The notes under the pieces: generated by a model | Databases searched by the model: none | Seen by the model: only the letters and a program-made list of their open reading frames with translations | Told to the model about the DNA's origin: nothing | In this document: positions 50,865 through 59,260 of the stretch, piece by piece | Layout of the letters: the number at the start of each line of letters is the position of its first letter | Position numbering within the stretch: position 1 is the stretch's first letter | Assembly: GCF_002368195.1 (NCBI RefSeq) | Contig: NZ_AP018178.1 | Coordinates: 7,018,645 to 7,082,644 of the forward strand | DNA length: 64,000 nucleotides | DNA from: Calothrix sp. NIES-2100 | GTDB lineage: Bacteria > Cyanobacteriota > Cyanobacteriia > Cyanobacteriales > Nostocaceae | Reading direction: 5' to 3' | Made by a program: the position numbers and the translations under genes

Positions 50865-53102
50865 ATGCAAAAACAATCTGAAAGTTATCAGGATTTAGTG
50901 AAGGCGCTCAAATCTGCATCTACATTGCTAAATTTAGAGCGTAAATCACAACTATCTCAAGATATAAATACTATCTCTCACTACTTGGCTAATCCTAACT
51001 TTCAGATTGCGGTATTTGGCCCCTTCAATCATGGTAAATCCACCCTATTAAATGCCATTTTAGGAAATCGTACTTTACCAATTGATTTAATTCCCACGAC
51101 AGGCGCGGCGATTACCGTCAAGTATGGTACTGATTTACGCACGCGAATTCTATTGAGAGATGGTACAGAAATTTATCGCAGTGGTACGGAAATTTTGCAG
51201 CAGTATGCAATTTTGGATGGTAACAGACAGATGCGTCAAGATGTTACATCTGTAGAAGTTTTTTGTCCTCATCCTTTTTTAGAAAGGGGTATAGAATTAC
51301 TGGATTTACCAGGTACAAACGATCGCGAAGAACAAGATAATTTAGTACGCGATCGCCTGTTATCTACAGATTTAGTAGTACAATTACTCGATGCTCGCAA
51401 GTTAATGACTTTGGGTGAGCGAGAAAACTTGCGCGATTGGCTATTAGATCGGGGTATTAAAACAGTTATTTTTGTCGCTAATTTTATTAACTTACTTGAA
51501 CCCGAAGAACAACAGCAAGTACAAAATCGCCTGCTGTTTGTCGCCGAAAGTTTTCGCGCCGAATTACCACCGGGGTTTAGTAATTTATATCGTGTGGATG
51601 CTTTACCAGCTTTAAGAGCCAGATTAAAAGGTGATGTTGCTGCTGCTACTAGTAGCGGGTTAGCAACCTTTGAAGCAGCTTTGCAAAATATTGTCAGTAT
51701 TTTACAACAAAATCGTGGCGATGTGCGATTACCCAGAGTGCAGGCGATCGCTTCGCAAATTCAATTCAATTTAAAATCAAAAATTGACCCCCTCCTGAGC
51801 GAAATCAACTCTTTTGATGGAAAGGAAACTGCTAAAATTGAGGTTAAACAAAAAGCTGCTAATCTAATTCAACAAGGCTTAAGTAAGAGTATTGCTGAAT
51901 TACGCACTTGGCTAGATTTATCCAATCTGCTCAAGAAATATCAAACTAATGCCACAGTAGCAATAGCCGAAGATAAATTTAAAACTTGGCAAATAGATAC
52001 TTTAAAAAAAGACTTGACTGAGTTACAACTAAATATCATGAAATGGCTTTATCAAGCTTACGAGTTTTTCAAAGAAGCAAGGCCAGAAGATTTATATATT
52101 CCCTTACCTAGAGAACCACAAATTACATTACCACCTAAACCAGGTAATAGTAATGATTTAAGTGAACCTGGTGCGATTGCAGTTGGTGGTGGTATTGGTT
52201 GGTTATTGGGTGGCCCTGTAGGTGCGGCTGTGGTTGGGAGTATTTCTTATTTATTAAACAAAAATATTCAAGAATCTGACGACAAATCAGCTAAGGAATC
52301 TTATCATCAGCAGGTTGCGCAACTTTGCATAGCTGCAACTGAAGATTATTTCTCCCAATTGAGCAATCAAGGATTATCAATTTTGGCTGAATTTGAGCAT
52401 AAAGCTAAAAAGGTAATTCACTTTTCAGGTAGCCAAGAACCTTTAGAAATTGCCAATAAGCGTAAAGATTTGCAGCAATTACAAAATAGTTTTAATCAAT
52501 TACTACAAGAGTTAAATAAAGCTAAGATATCTACCAATTATCAACCTTACCGAGAAACGCCAAAATATACGCCATATACCCCACCAGTAGAAAAGGAACA
52601 AAAAACTTACTCAAAAGTAGAAGAGAAAGTTAATGCTTCTGCATCCTCAACATCTAAAACTTCTTATACTTATCAAACATCTTCCACTCAGCGAGTTAAT
52701 ACACCTCCACCTCCACCACCCAAGGCTTCACCCTCGCCAAATCCAGCAGAATTGGAAGCAAAATTTCGCAATTGGGAACTTGATGAGGAGATAGCGCGAA
52801 TGAAAGCAGAAATGCGTAATCCTGGTTCTCAAGCTAACAAACAGCAGAATACATCCCAAAGCAATAAAGCACCTCAGCCACCTAAAACCCAAGCAGAAAA
52901 AGACAAAATTACCCGTGCTTATGGAATTTTAGGATTACAGCCAGGTGTATCATTGAGTGAAGTGAAACAAGCTTACAAAACTTTAGTAAAAAAATGGCAT
53001 CCAGATTTATTTGTGCATCAGCCACAGTTACAAAAACAAGCTCAAGAAAAAATGCGCCTAATTAACGAAGCTTATACAATATTATCTAATCAAACTCATT
53101 GA
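50865..53102 (+). CDS. Dynamin-like GTPase with C-terminal DnaJ domain
   Basis: 745 aa. N-terminal dynamin GTPase: G1 FGPFNHGKST (51-60), G2 Thr in LIPTTGAA (about 78), G3 DLPGTND (147-153). The G4 position reads ANFINLL (N206-F-I-N209) where NKxD is usual, so guanine specificity may be altered. A helical trunk follows, with a glycine-zipper hydrophobic stretch at about 438-465 (VGGGIGWLLGGPVGAAVVGS), a likely membrane paddle. Residues about 560-675 are a low-complexity Pro/Thr/Ser/Gln linker. Residues 681-745 are a J domain (RAYGILGLQPGVSLSEVKQA, HPD at 712-714), expected to stimulate an Hsp70. It probably works with the BDLP encoded upstream. Confidence 0.93.
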   Translation: MQKQSESYQDLVKALKSASTLLNLERKSQLSQDINTISHYLANPNFQIAVFGPFNHGKSTLLNAILGNRTLPIDLIPTTGAAITVKYGTDLRTRILLRDGTEIYRSGTEILQQYAILDGNRQMRQDVTSVEVFCPHPFLERGIELLDLPGTNDREEQDNLVRDRLLSTDLVVQLLDARKLMTLGERENLRDWLLDRGIKTVIFVANFINLLEPEEQQQVQNRLLFVAESFRAELPPGFSNLYRVDALPALRARLKGDVAAATSSGLATFEAALQNIVSILQQNRGDVRLPRVQAIASQIQFNLKSKIDPLLSEINSFDGKETAKIEVKQKAANLIQQGLSKSIAELRTWLDLSNLLKKYQTNATVAIAEDKFKTWQIDTLKKDLTELQLNIMKWLYQAYEFFKEARPEDLYIPLPREPQITLPPKPGNSNDLSEPGAIAVGGGIGWLLGGPVGAAVVGSISYLLNKNIQESDDKSAKESYHQQVAQLCIAATEDYFSQLSNQGLSILAEFEHKAKKVIHFSGSQEPLEIANKRKDLQQLQNSFNQLLQELNKAKISTNYQPYRETPKYTPYTPPVEKEQKTYSKVEEKVNASASSTSKTSYTYQTSSTQRVNTPPPPPPKASPSPNPAELEAKFRNWELDEEIARMKAEMRNPGSQANKQQNTSQSNKAPQPPKTQAEKDKITRAYGILGLQPGVSLSEVKQAYKTLVKKWHPDLFVHQPQLQKQAQEKMRLINEAYTILSNQTH

Positions 53103-53184
53103 TGTTGACTACTGTAGATGATGAACTTGCACCACCAGAAGCGGGATTCGGTTTTCATTAATAGTTTGACACTGCTACAGGTTT

Positions 53185-53766
53185 CTACCAAACTTTCATA
53201 TCTAAAACAAATCCTGGTAACACTGATTCACCGCTAACCCTGTCAGGATTATCTAAACATTCCTCTGGTTCGCCAGGACGATAAATATATACTTGGCGAT
53301 GCTGTCGGTCAATTAACCAGCTTAACTTTACTCCTGGTTCCCTCATGTATTCTGCCATTTTTTCCTTTATGGGTTGCAGGTTCTCGTTGAGGGATCTGAA
53401 TTCAACTACAAAATCGGGAAATAGATGAACAAATCGTTCTTTTTGTTTTGATGACAAAGTATTCCACCTTTCTAATTTCATCCAAGAAGCATGGGGTAAT
53501 CTATTTGCACCTGTTGATAGCTTAAATCTTGTGCTGGAGTCGAAAGTAATACCCGTACCATCTTGTTCTGACCACGCATAAAGTTGACTAAATATGTGTT
53601 CGTCACGATTCCCTGTTTTTCCGTTTGTAAGCGACATAATTGATATGTTTCCCCATTGATCTCGCTCAATGCGTAAATCACGATTTACCTGACAAAACTC
53701 AAAGAATTGTTCATCTGTCATTTGCATTGATGGCGGAATTTGTAACACCAAGGGGAATGAGAGCAT
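53185..53766 (-). CDS. Uma2 family (DUF820) nuclease-fold protein
   Basis: 193 aa: MTDEQFFEFCQVNRDLRIER, PDFVVEFRSLNENLQPIKEKM (Pro-Asp...ExR) and VKLSWLIDRQHRQVYIYRPG. The Glu of the first part and the Lys of KEKMAEYM fit the PD-(D/E)XK-like site. Ends SVLPGFVLDMKVW, the usual Uma2 terminus. Convergent with the second dynamin gene. Fourth Uma2 gene of the window, of a different subgroup from that at 29582. Confidence 0.86.
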   Translation of the reverse strand: MLSFPLVLQIPPSMQMTDEQFFEFCQVNRDLRIERDQWGNISIMSLTNGKTGNRDEHIFSQLYAWSEQDGTGITFDSSTRFKLSTGANRLPHASWMKLERWNTLSSKQKERFVHLFPDFVVEFRSLNENLQPIKEKMAEYMREPGVKLSWLIDRQHRQVYIYRPGEPEECLDNPDRVSGESVLPGFVLDMKVW

Positions 53767-53875
53767 AATGCTTACCAGACTAACTTTTATTTATATTTTC
53801 ACGTAAAAATATAAAGGCGCAAAGTTTTATCTTCGCGCCTTGACAGCAGATATTTACATGAAATAATCTTCAGAC

Positions 53876-54514
53876 TTACTTGTTAGGCTGAGGTGTCAAG
53901 CGCAGATAGGGTTTAACTACCTCGTAACCTTTGGGGAATTTCTCCTTCAACACTTCAGGATCTTTCAAGGAGGGGACAATTACAACCTTATCCCCATCTT
54001 TCCAGTCAGCTGGTGTAGCCACGCTGTAATTATCTGTCAGTTGCAGAGAATCAATTACTCGCAACAGTTCATCAAAATTGCGTCCTGTGCTGGGAGGGTA
54101 TGTGAAACTCAGACGTAGCTTTTTGTTGGGGTCAATAACGAAAACCGATCGCACTGTCACAGCTGCATTAGCATTGGGATGGATCATATCGTAAAGGTCA
54201 GAAACCTTACGATCTGCATCTGCCAAAATTGGGTAGTTGAGAGTAGTGTTTTGGGTTTCTTCGATATCGCCCACCCATCCATTATGGGATTCTACATCAT
54301 CGACGCTGAGGGCGATCGCTTTAACGTTGCGCTTGTCAAATTCTGGTTTTAGCTTGGCAACCGTGCCTAGTTCAGTGGTGCAAACAGGTGTATAGTCAGC
54401 AGGGTGAGAAAACAGCACTACCCAGCTGTCACCTGCCCATTCGTAAAAATCTATGTCGCCATGTGTAGAGGCTTGCGTAAAGTTGGGTACTGTATCACCT
54501 AGACGGAGAGTCAT
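53876..54514 (-). CDS. 1-Cys peroxiredoxin (Prx6 type)
   Basis: 212 aa from the ATG at 54514 (MTLRLGDTVPNF), chosen because AGGGA lies 8 bases upstream; an ATG at 54541 would add nine residues. Peroxidatic Cys in HPADYTPVCTTELG, and the Prx6 C-terminal extension is present (VATPADWKDGDKVVIVPSL, FPKGYEVVKPYLRLTPQP). No resolving Cys is seen. Reduces peroxides, often with glutathione or ascorbate as reductant. Third peroxiredoxin type of the window. Confidence 0.94.
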   Translation of the reverse strand: MTLRLGDTVPNFTQASTHGDIDFYEWAGDSWVVLFSHPADYTPVCTTELGTVAKLKPEFDKRNVKAIALSVDDVESHNGWVGDIEETQNTTLNYPILADADRKVSDLYDMIHPNANAAVTVRSVFVIDPNKKLRLSFTYPPSTGRNFDELLRVIDSLQLTDNYSVATPADWKDGDKVVIVPSLKDPEVLKEKFPKGYEVVKPYLRLTPQPNK

Positions 54515-54651
54515 GAGAGCTTCCCTGTAGTTAGAAGGCATTAAGTATTCTACTACGTAAGCGTGACAAAATACCCCGGTTTCCCCATCGGTTTAAGAGA
54601 TTTGTAAAGAAATGTTATTTTACGTAATTTCCCGTAAAGAAGCTCAATACA

Positions 54652-55836
54652 TTAAGGCGATGGCCTGATTTGCTGGTATGCTTCGATAGTTTGGTGAGCG
54701 ATCGCATCCCAACTGTAATTTTGTAATGCATATTGTTGGGCGTTGATTCCCCGGCGTTGACGTTCTTGGGGATTTTCCAAAGCTGCTTGCAATAAATTTA
54801 CCAGTACTTGTACATCCAGTCTACCTACCCACCCAGACTGACTTTCGCGTATTTGGTGACAAATATGCACTTGGTCGGAAATTACTACAGGTATTCCTGC
54901 TACCATCGCCTCAGCCACAGCAATGCCAAAATTTTCATAGTAGGAAGGCAAGACGAAGACATCAGCGGCTTGTAGTAAACTAGCTTTTAGCTCACCTGTG
55001 ACAAAGCCTGTAATTGTAGAGTGCGATCGCAGTGGTGAATTTTGGATTTGAGCAATGATATTTTGTTCATAATCTGGATCTTGGGGATTTGTCCCAGCCA
55101 AGACAAAGTGAAAATTGCACCCAATAGCTAATAACTTTTCTAAAGCTGGAATTAACAAATTTAACCCTTTTTTCGGATCAATCCGTGACATGAATAATAT
55201 CACAGGTACATCACAAGGAATACCCAACTGATTGCGTACCAAATTTTCCTGTCGCTGGTTGCTGAATTGAGGCGGAACCACACCCAAGGGAATCACTAAA
55301 TCTTGGGTATTCACCCCAAATCTTGATGATATTTTTGCTTCTTGATCGCTAGTAAAATGAATTGCAGCCGCCCCAGCTAAATTTTGCCGTTCAATAATTG
55401 CTGCATACAGATGTTTTAATAATTTTTTCTTACGTAAATCAGCCGGATCAAGAGTTCCTAAAGGTCGCAAAATATAAGGTAACTTTTGCTGGCGACAGAT
55501 AGTTGCTGCAACACTACTCACAGGCGAAAACAAAGCATGAATATGCGCTAAATCAAACTCACAAGCGTGACGTTTTAACCAATTGACTAAATCTAGGGAA
55601 AACTTATAGCGACGAAATGGCGCACAACGGAAATATAAAATTTCATAACCATCTTGTTTTACAGGTTCATTTAAAGGAACATTCAGAGGTTTTTGTCCAT
55701 TATCGCCATTACTATTAGTTGTGATGACTGTAACCTCTACTCCCTCTTTTACCAAGGCGGGAGCCAGCCCTAAAACCATTTGACTAGGCCCGCCATAAAT
55801 TAGAGAAATTGAAGGGACAATGTGTAGGATTTTCAT
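54652..55836 (-). CDS. Glycosyltransferase family 4
   Basis: 394 aa GT-B enzyme. N-terminal Rossmann half: MKILHIVPSISLIYGGPSQM with the GG loop, and FDLAHIHALFSPVSSVAATI. C-terminal nucleotide-sugar half: PVILFMSRIDPKKGLNLLIP and VFVLPSYYENFGIAVAEAMV with the E-x7-E motif. Retaining transferase for polysaccharide or lipid glycosylation; donor and acceptor unknown. Third gene of a minus-strand polysaccharide cluster. Confidence 0.92.
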   Translation of the reverse strand: MKILHIVPSISLIYGGPSQMVLGLAPALVKEGVEVTVITTNSNGDNGQKPLNVPLNEPVKQDGYEILYFRCAPFRRYKFSLDLVNWLKRHACEFDLAHIHALFSPVSSVAATICRQQKLPYILRPLGTLDPADLRKKKLLKHLYAAIIERQNLAGAAAIHFTSDQEAKISSRFGVNTQDLVIPLGVVPPQFSNQRQENLVRNQLGIPCDVPVILFMSRIDPKKGLNLLIPALEKLLAIGCNFHFVLAGTNPQDPDYEQNIIAQIQNSPLRSHSTITGFVTGELKASLLQAADVFVLPSYYENFGIAVAEAMVAGIPVVISDQVHICHQIRESQSGWVGRLDVQVLVNLLQAALENPQERQRRGINAQQYALQNYSWDAIAHQTIEAYQQIRPSP

Positions 55837-55962
55837 AAATTTGTCCTTTCTTATTGAGAAGAATATTAATTAGAAAACATAACCGTATCTGATAAAATAT
55901 GTGCGATACTTTGCGTAACCCTCCGCGCCACTCTGCGTTTAAAACCTAAAATTTTTCAACAC

Positions 55963-57138
55963 CTAATGACTATTAACAATTTCCTGATAAAAATCCAATT
56001 GCTGCTGTGCTAAAGCTTTATTTGTATATTGATTCATCACTTTTTGATAACCCATCACACCGATTTGGTTAGCAAGTTCTGGGTTATCAATTAATTGAGT
56101 TAAGCAATTAGCTAAAGCCTGAGCATCACCTTCAGGAAAGACTAAACCAGCATCACCAATCACATGGGGAATTTCACCAGAGTTAGAACCAATTACAGGG
56201 ACTTTACAAGCCATCGCCTCAATGAGTACATGACCAAATTGTTCTTTCCAGCCAATAGCAGTCAAAGTTTTAAATTTGTATGTCGTTTCTGAAGGTAGTA
56301 CTAAAGTATCCATCAAATTAATATACTGAGGTACTGCATTATGAGGAACACTTTCAATGATAATTACCCGGTCTTGAATGTAGTTTTCCGCTGTTATTTT
56401 CAGTAATTCTGTATATAACTCTCCCCGTCCAAGCAGCAGTAACTTCCAAGGTTTATCTTTTATGCTTATTAATGCTTTTAAAAGGGTTAGCAAACCTTTC
56501 TCTTGCACAAATCTGCCAACAAAACCCACAACAAAATCACTTGATAAAATTCCTAATTTAGCGCCTAACTCCGGTTGAGGTTGGTGAGTAAACAATTGTT
56601 CATCTACACCCAACTGTGGCATAACTTTAATCGGTCTTTTATATCCTTTATCTTGGAAAATTTTTGCCCCATCCTGATTACCACAAATAATTCCGTGGCT
56701 ATGGCTAAGATTATATTTTTCTAATAATTCAACTGGTAACTTTAGATTATATGGTAAGTTCCACCATGTAAAAAATACATTTTTGGCGTTCAAACCCAAG
56801 AGTACATTTAACGCAATTATCTGAGTATAAGCCAGTCCCCTAGAACCTTGTTCTACCTGAATTACATGGGGACGAAACTGCTGTAATAAAGATACTAAAT
56901 CAACACCAAACGTGAGCAATCCTTGCTGATTTTGACTAAAGTTAGAAACAGGGACGATTTTAAATGCGCCTTCATCGCGGTATTCTGTTTCAATAACTTT
57001 GTTTTGTACACCGCCCGGTCGCCAGGTTTTAGGAACAACAACCGTTACTTCAATTCCTGGTTCTAGTTGAGATAAAGTGCGTAACTTCTGGCAATTTAAG
57101 TCTACAATATAAGTATGGCTAGCAACTAAAATTTTCAT
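55963..57138 (-). CDS. Glycosyltransferase family 4
   Basis: 391 aa. Begins MKILVASHTYIVDLNCQKLR; the C-terminal half shows VVGFVGRFVQEKGLLTLLKA and FGHVLIEAMACKVPVIGSNS (E-x7-E). Belongs to a family often annotated as hormogonium or exopolysaccharide transferase in Nostocales, but the sugar is unknown. 90 bases downstream of the GT2 gene, and 126 bases before the next GT4 gene. Confidence 0.92.
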   Translation of the reverse strand: MKILVASHTYIVDLNCQKLRTLSQLEPGIEVTVVVPKTWRPGGVQNKVIETEYRDEGAFKIVPVSNFSQNQQGLLTFGVDLVSLLQQFRPHVIQVEQGSRGLAYTQIIALNVLLGLNAKNVFFTWWNLPYNLKLPVELLEKYNLSHSHGIICGNQDGAKIFQDKGYKRPIKVMPQLGVDEQLFTHQPQPELGAKLGILSSDFVVGFVGRFVQEKGLLTLLKALISIKDKPWKLLLLGRGELYTELLKITAENYIQDRVIIIESVPHNAVPQYINLMDTLVLPSETTYKFKTLTAIGWKEQFGHVLIEAMACKVPVIGSNSGEIPHVIGDAGLVFPEGDAQALANCLTQLIDNPELANQIGVMGYQKVMNQYTNKALAQQQLDFYQEIVNSH

Positions 57139-57180
57139 AGATAATTTGCATAATTTAAGTAATAGGGAGAAATCGTAATA

Positions 57181-57199
57181 TGGGCATTGCCCACCCTAC
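57181..57199. repeat. Half copy of the 55-bp palindrome
   Basis: TGGGCATTGCCCACCCTAC equals the right arm of copy 1 (5397-5415). The other arm is missing. Lies between the GT2 and GT4 genes. Confidence 0.75.
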
Positions 57200-57228
57200 A
57201 AAACTAGATTTATAAGGGTAAAAAATAA

Positions 57229-58209
57229 CTAAAATTCTTGATCAAGACGACTATAAATTTGCCCATCATTCCATAATGATTGAATGATAGTACCTACAGC
57301 TTTGAGAAAACCCAAAATATAGAAAAAGCAACGAGTTAAGATTTTGATGGGAGAAGCGCTTTTATGACAAGGAGGTCGTCCCAGGACGTGACAATCAAAT
57401 AAACGGGCGTAGAGGCGTAAAGCTTGAGTAACGGTAAGGTTTTTCAGTCCCAGTAAGAAATGATTGTGGTAAAAGGTGAGTTGATATTTGAGCGATCGCA
57501 TACTAATATCATGACAACCTCCTGTTTCTTCACCCAAATGCACTAAATCAGCCTCTGGGTCGTACCAAATCTTATATCCTGTCTGTCGCACGCGCAAACA
57601 AAAGTCCGATTCTTCGCGCACAGCACTACCGCGAAACCGTTCATCAAATCTCAGTCCATATTTAGTAAAAATTTCCCGGCGAAAAGACATATTACACCCC
57701 CTAGCAGTGAGTACTTGCTGGGGTTTGATTGTGTGGACTAAATCTATGTGATACCAAGCAATTCCTGGGTCCATTGCTTGGGGAGGAAGATATTCAATTT
57801 GCAATTCTCCCCCAGAATCACCTAATTTCATTCTGTCAAATACTCGTCCAGCAACAGCCCCGACTTCTGGATTTTGCAAATAGTTTTTTGCATGGGCTGA
57901 TAAAAAGCCAGATGTTAACTGTACATCATCATCAATAAATAAAATTATTTCACCCTTTGCCCGTCGTACACCATAATTACGTGCGCCTGGTAAACTCGCC
58001 CAATCTAAGCGGAACCATTTAATTTTATCGGCTTTTACTAATTCTTCTAGGTAAGCTTGAATTTCTGGTAGATGCTTTGGAGTTTGGTCTACTACTATAA
58101 CTTCAAAATTTGGATAATCCTGTTTCATAATATCTATCAGACTATCTTTTAGGGCTTCCTCTCGAGAATAAGTAGGGATAATTACAGAAATTAAAGGTAG
58201 ATTAATCAT
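57229..58209 (-). CDS. Glycosyltransferase family 2
   Basis: 326 aa from the ATG at 58209 (MINLPLISVIIPTYSREEAL). GT-A fold: first strand VIIPTYSR, FEVIVVDQTP, GARNYGVRRAKGEIILFIDDD with the metal-binding DDD, and the acceptor-side LRVRQTGYKIWYDPEADLVH. The C-terminal 60 residues are helical, perhaps a membrane-surface anchor. An upstream TTG at 58224 would add five residues. Part of the polysaccharide cluster. Confidence 0.92.
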   Translation of the reverse strand: MINLPLISVIIPTYSREEALKDSLIDIMKQDYPNFEVIVVDQTPKHLPEIQAYLEELVKADKIKWFRLDWASLPGARNYGVRRAKGEIILFIDDDVQLTSGFLSAHAKNYLQNPEVGAVAGRVFDRMKLGDSGGELQIEYLPPQAMDPGIAWYHIDLVHTIKPQQVLTARGCNMSFRREIFTKYGLRFDERFRGSAVREESDFCLRVRQTGYKIWYDPEADLVHLGEETGGCHDISMRSLKYQLTFYHNHFLLGLKNLTVTQALRLYARLFDCHVLGRPPCHKSASPIKILTRCFFYILGFLKAVGTIIQSLWNDGQIYSRLDQEF

Positions 58210-58736
58210 AGTTTTTATATGCAAAATAAATGTTGTATTTTTTTATTAAAAATTCTCATTTTAATTAAAATTTATATGCTGATATATTCAGAAATGTATC
58301 TCACAAGTAGTAATTTTTTATTAAAAAATATGCTAATTTAACAAATAAAATACTATAAATTATTAAAATAATACTCACTATTAATAAACAGGCTTGAGAT
58401 AATTTTTGGAATTACTGCCAACATTAAACCTGTCTCACGCAAAGACGAGGCAGCGCGCCCTTGGTGGTTCCCCCCGTTGTAGCGACTGCCGTTGCAAAGA
58501 CGCAAAGAAGAAGGTAAGAATAAGGACTTTTGCAAGAAGTCTAATATAACAGTCGTATTTGATTTCCTTCAGATACCCGAATTCTTTAAGAAATTGAGTA
58601 TTTAGTTGACTCTATTAATCTAAAAAGACAATCTTGTCACCTGAATCTAGCCTAAACTACAGCTAGGAATTTGCCCTCAGGGAGTTTACGGTAGTATCCT
58701 AAATGGATATTTTATCGCTGGGAACTTGTCAGTTAA
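58210..58736. other. AT-rich gap and GC-rich repeat upstream of the GT2 gene
   Basis: About 530 bases. The first 200 are very AT-rich and should contain the promoter of the three glycosyltransferase genes. 58437-58545 contains a GC-rich dispersed repeat (GGTTCCCCCCGTTGTAGCGAC) and a solitary MITE end GGACTTTTGCAAGAAGTCT. No gene. Confidence 0.55.
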
Positions 58737-59079
58737 AGGATGTTTGAAAAGTCGTCTTATCGCTATCAAAAGTTTTATATCCCTCTAAATCTCCCTTAAA
58801 AAGGGAGACTTTGATTCCGCTTCCCCCCTTAAAAAGCAGGGCCGTTTCATTCGTAATGGTATGTATTTTGTCAATATGATTGGTGATAAATATCAGGGCA
58901 AAAGTCATAAATTGGTGACCATTTTAATGCCTAAGATTGAATGCCAAGCTTATTTTTTATCTCCTGAACCCTTGCATTTGCAAGCCTTTTAGGGAATGAA
59001 ACAGCCCTACCCTTAAAAAGGGGGGTTAGGGGGGATCTTAAAGTGGAAAGGTACAGCAAAAAACTTTTCAAACACGCTC
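58737..59079. mobile_element. MITE (GAGGATGTTTGAAAAGT family), copy C, interrupted
   Basis: Left end AAGGATGTTTGAAAAGT preceded by TAA, right end ACTTTTCAAACACGCTC. The core (CCCTCTAAATCTCCCTT..., CCCCCTTAAAAAGG...GGTTAGGGGGGATCT) matches copy B in reverse orientation but is split by a 171-base insertion at 58838-59008 flanked by direct CCCTTAAAAAG repeats (58826-58836 and 59010-59020). Confidence 0.75.
58838..59008. mobile_element. Small insertion element nested in MITE copy C
   Basis: 171 bases with 15-bp terminal inverted repeats, AGGGCCGTTTCATTC (58838-58852) and GAATGAAACAGCCCT (58994-59008), one mismatch. Direct repeats of 11 bases outside both ends are the probable target duplication. 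A 43-codon frame at 58861-58992 on the plus strand ends just before the right repeat; it has no recognised similarity and no transposase is present. Confidence 0.75.
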
Positions 59080-59260
59080 TAAGCTCGACTTTATCCATTT
59101 TTACGCAACCCACCCCGATGCTGAAAGCATTGCGGGACGGTAGTTTTAGTTTTTGGACTTGAGCTTGAATCAGTGACATGGAAAAAGTATTTGCCAAAAA
59201 GCCAGGATTTTTGCCGGATATGGAGAACCAAGTTCTTAATTTTGGATAAAGTCGAGCTTA
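59080..59260. mobile_element. 181-bp element with perfect 15-bp inverted repeats and TA duplication
   Basis: AGCTCGACTTTATCC (59082-59096) and GGATAAAGTCGAGCT (59244-59258) are exact complements, with TA on both outer sides (59080-59081, 59259-59260). TA duplication and the end length fit IS630/Tc1-mariner-type MITEs. It abuts the right end of MITE copy C, and its right end overlaps the stop codon region of the polymerase gene (stop TAG or TAA at 59258-59260). Confidence 0.75.

Noticed and set aside
58931..59197. 88-codon minus-strand frame between the GT2 and polymerase genes
   Set aside because: Runs across the ends of three different small elements, so it is chance.
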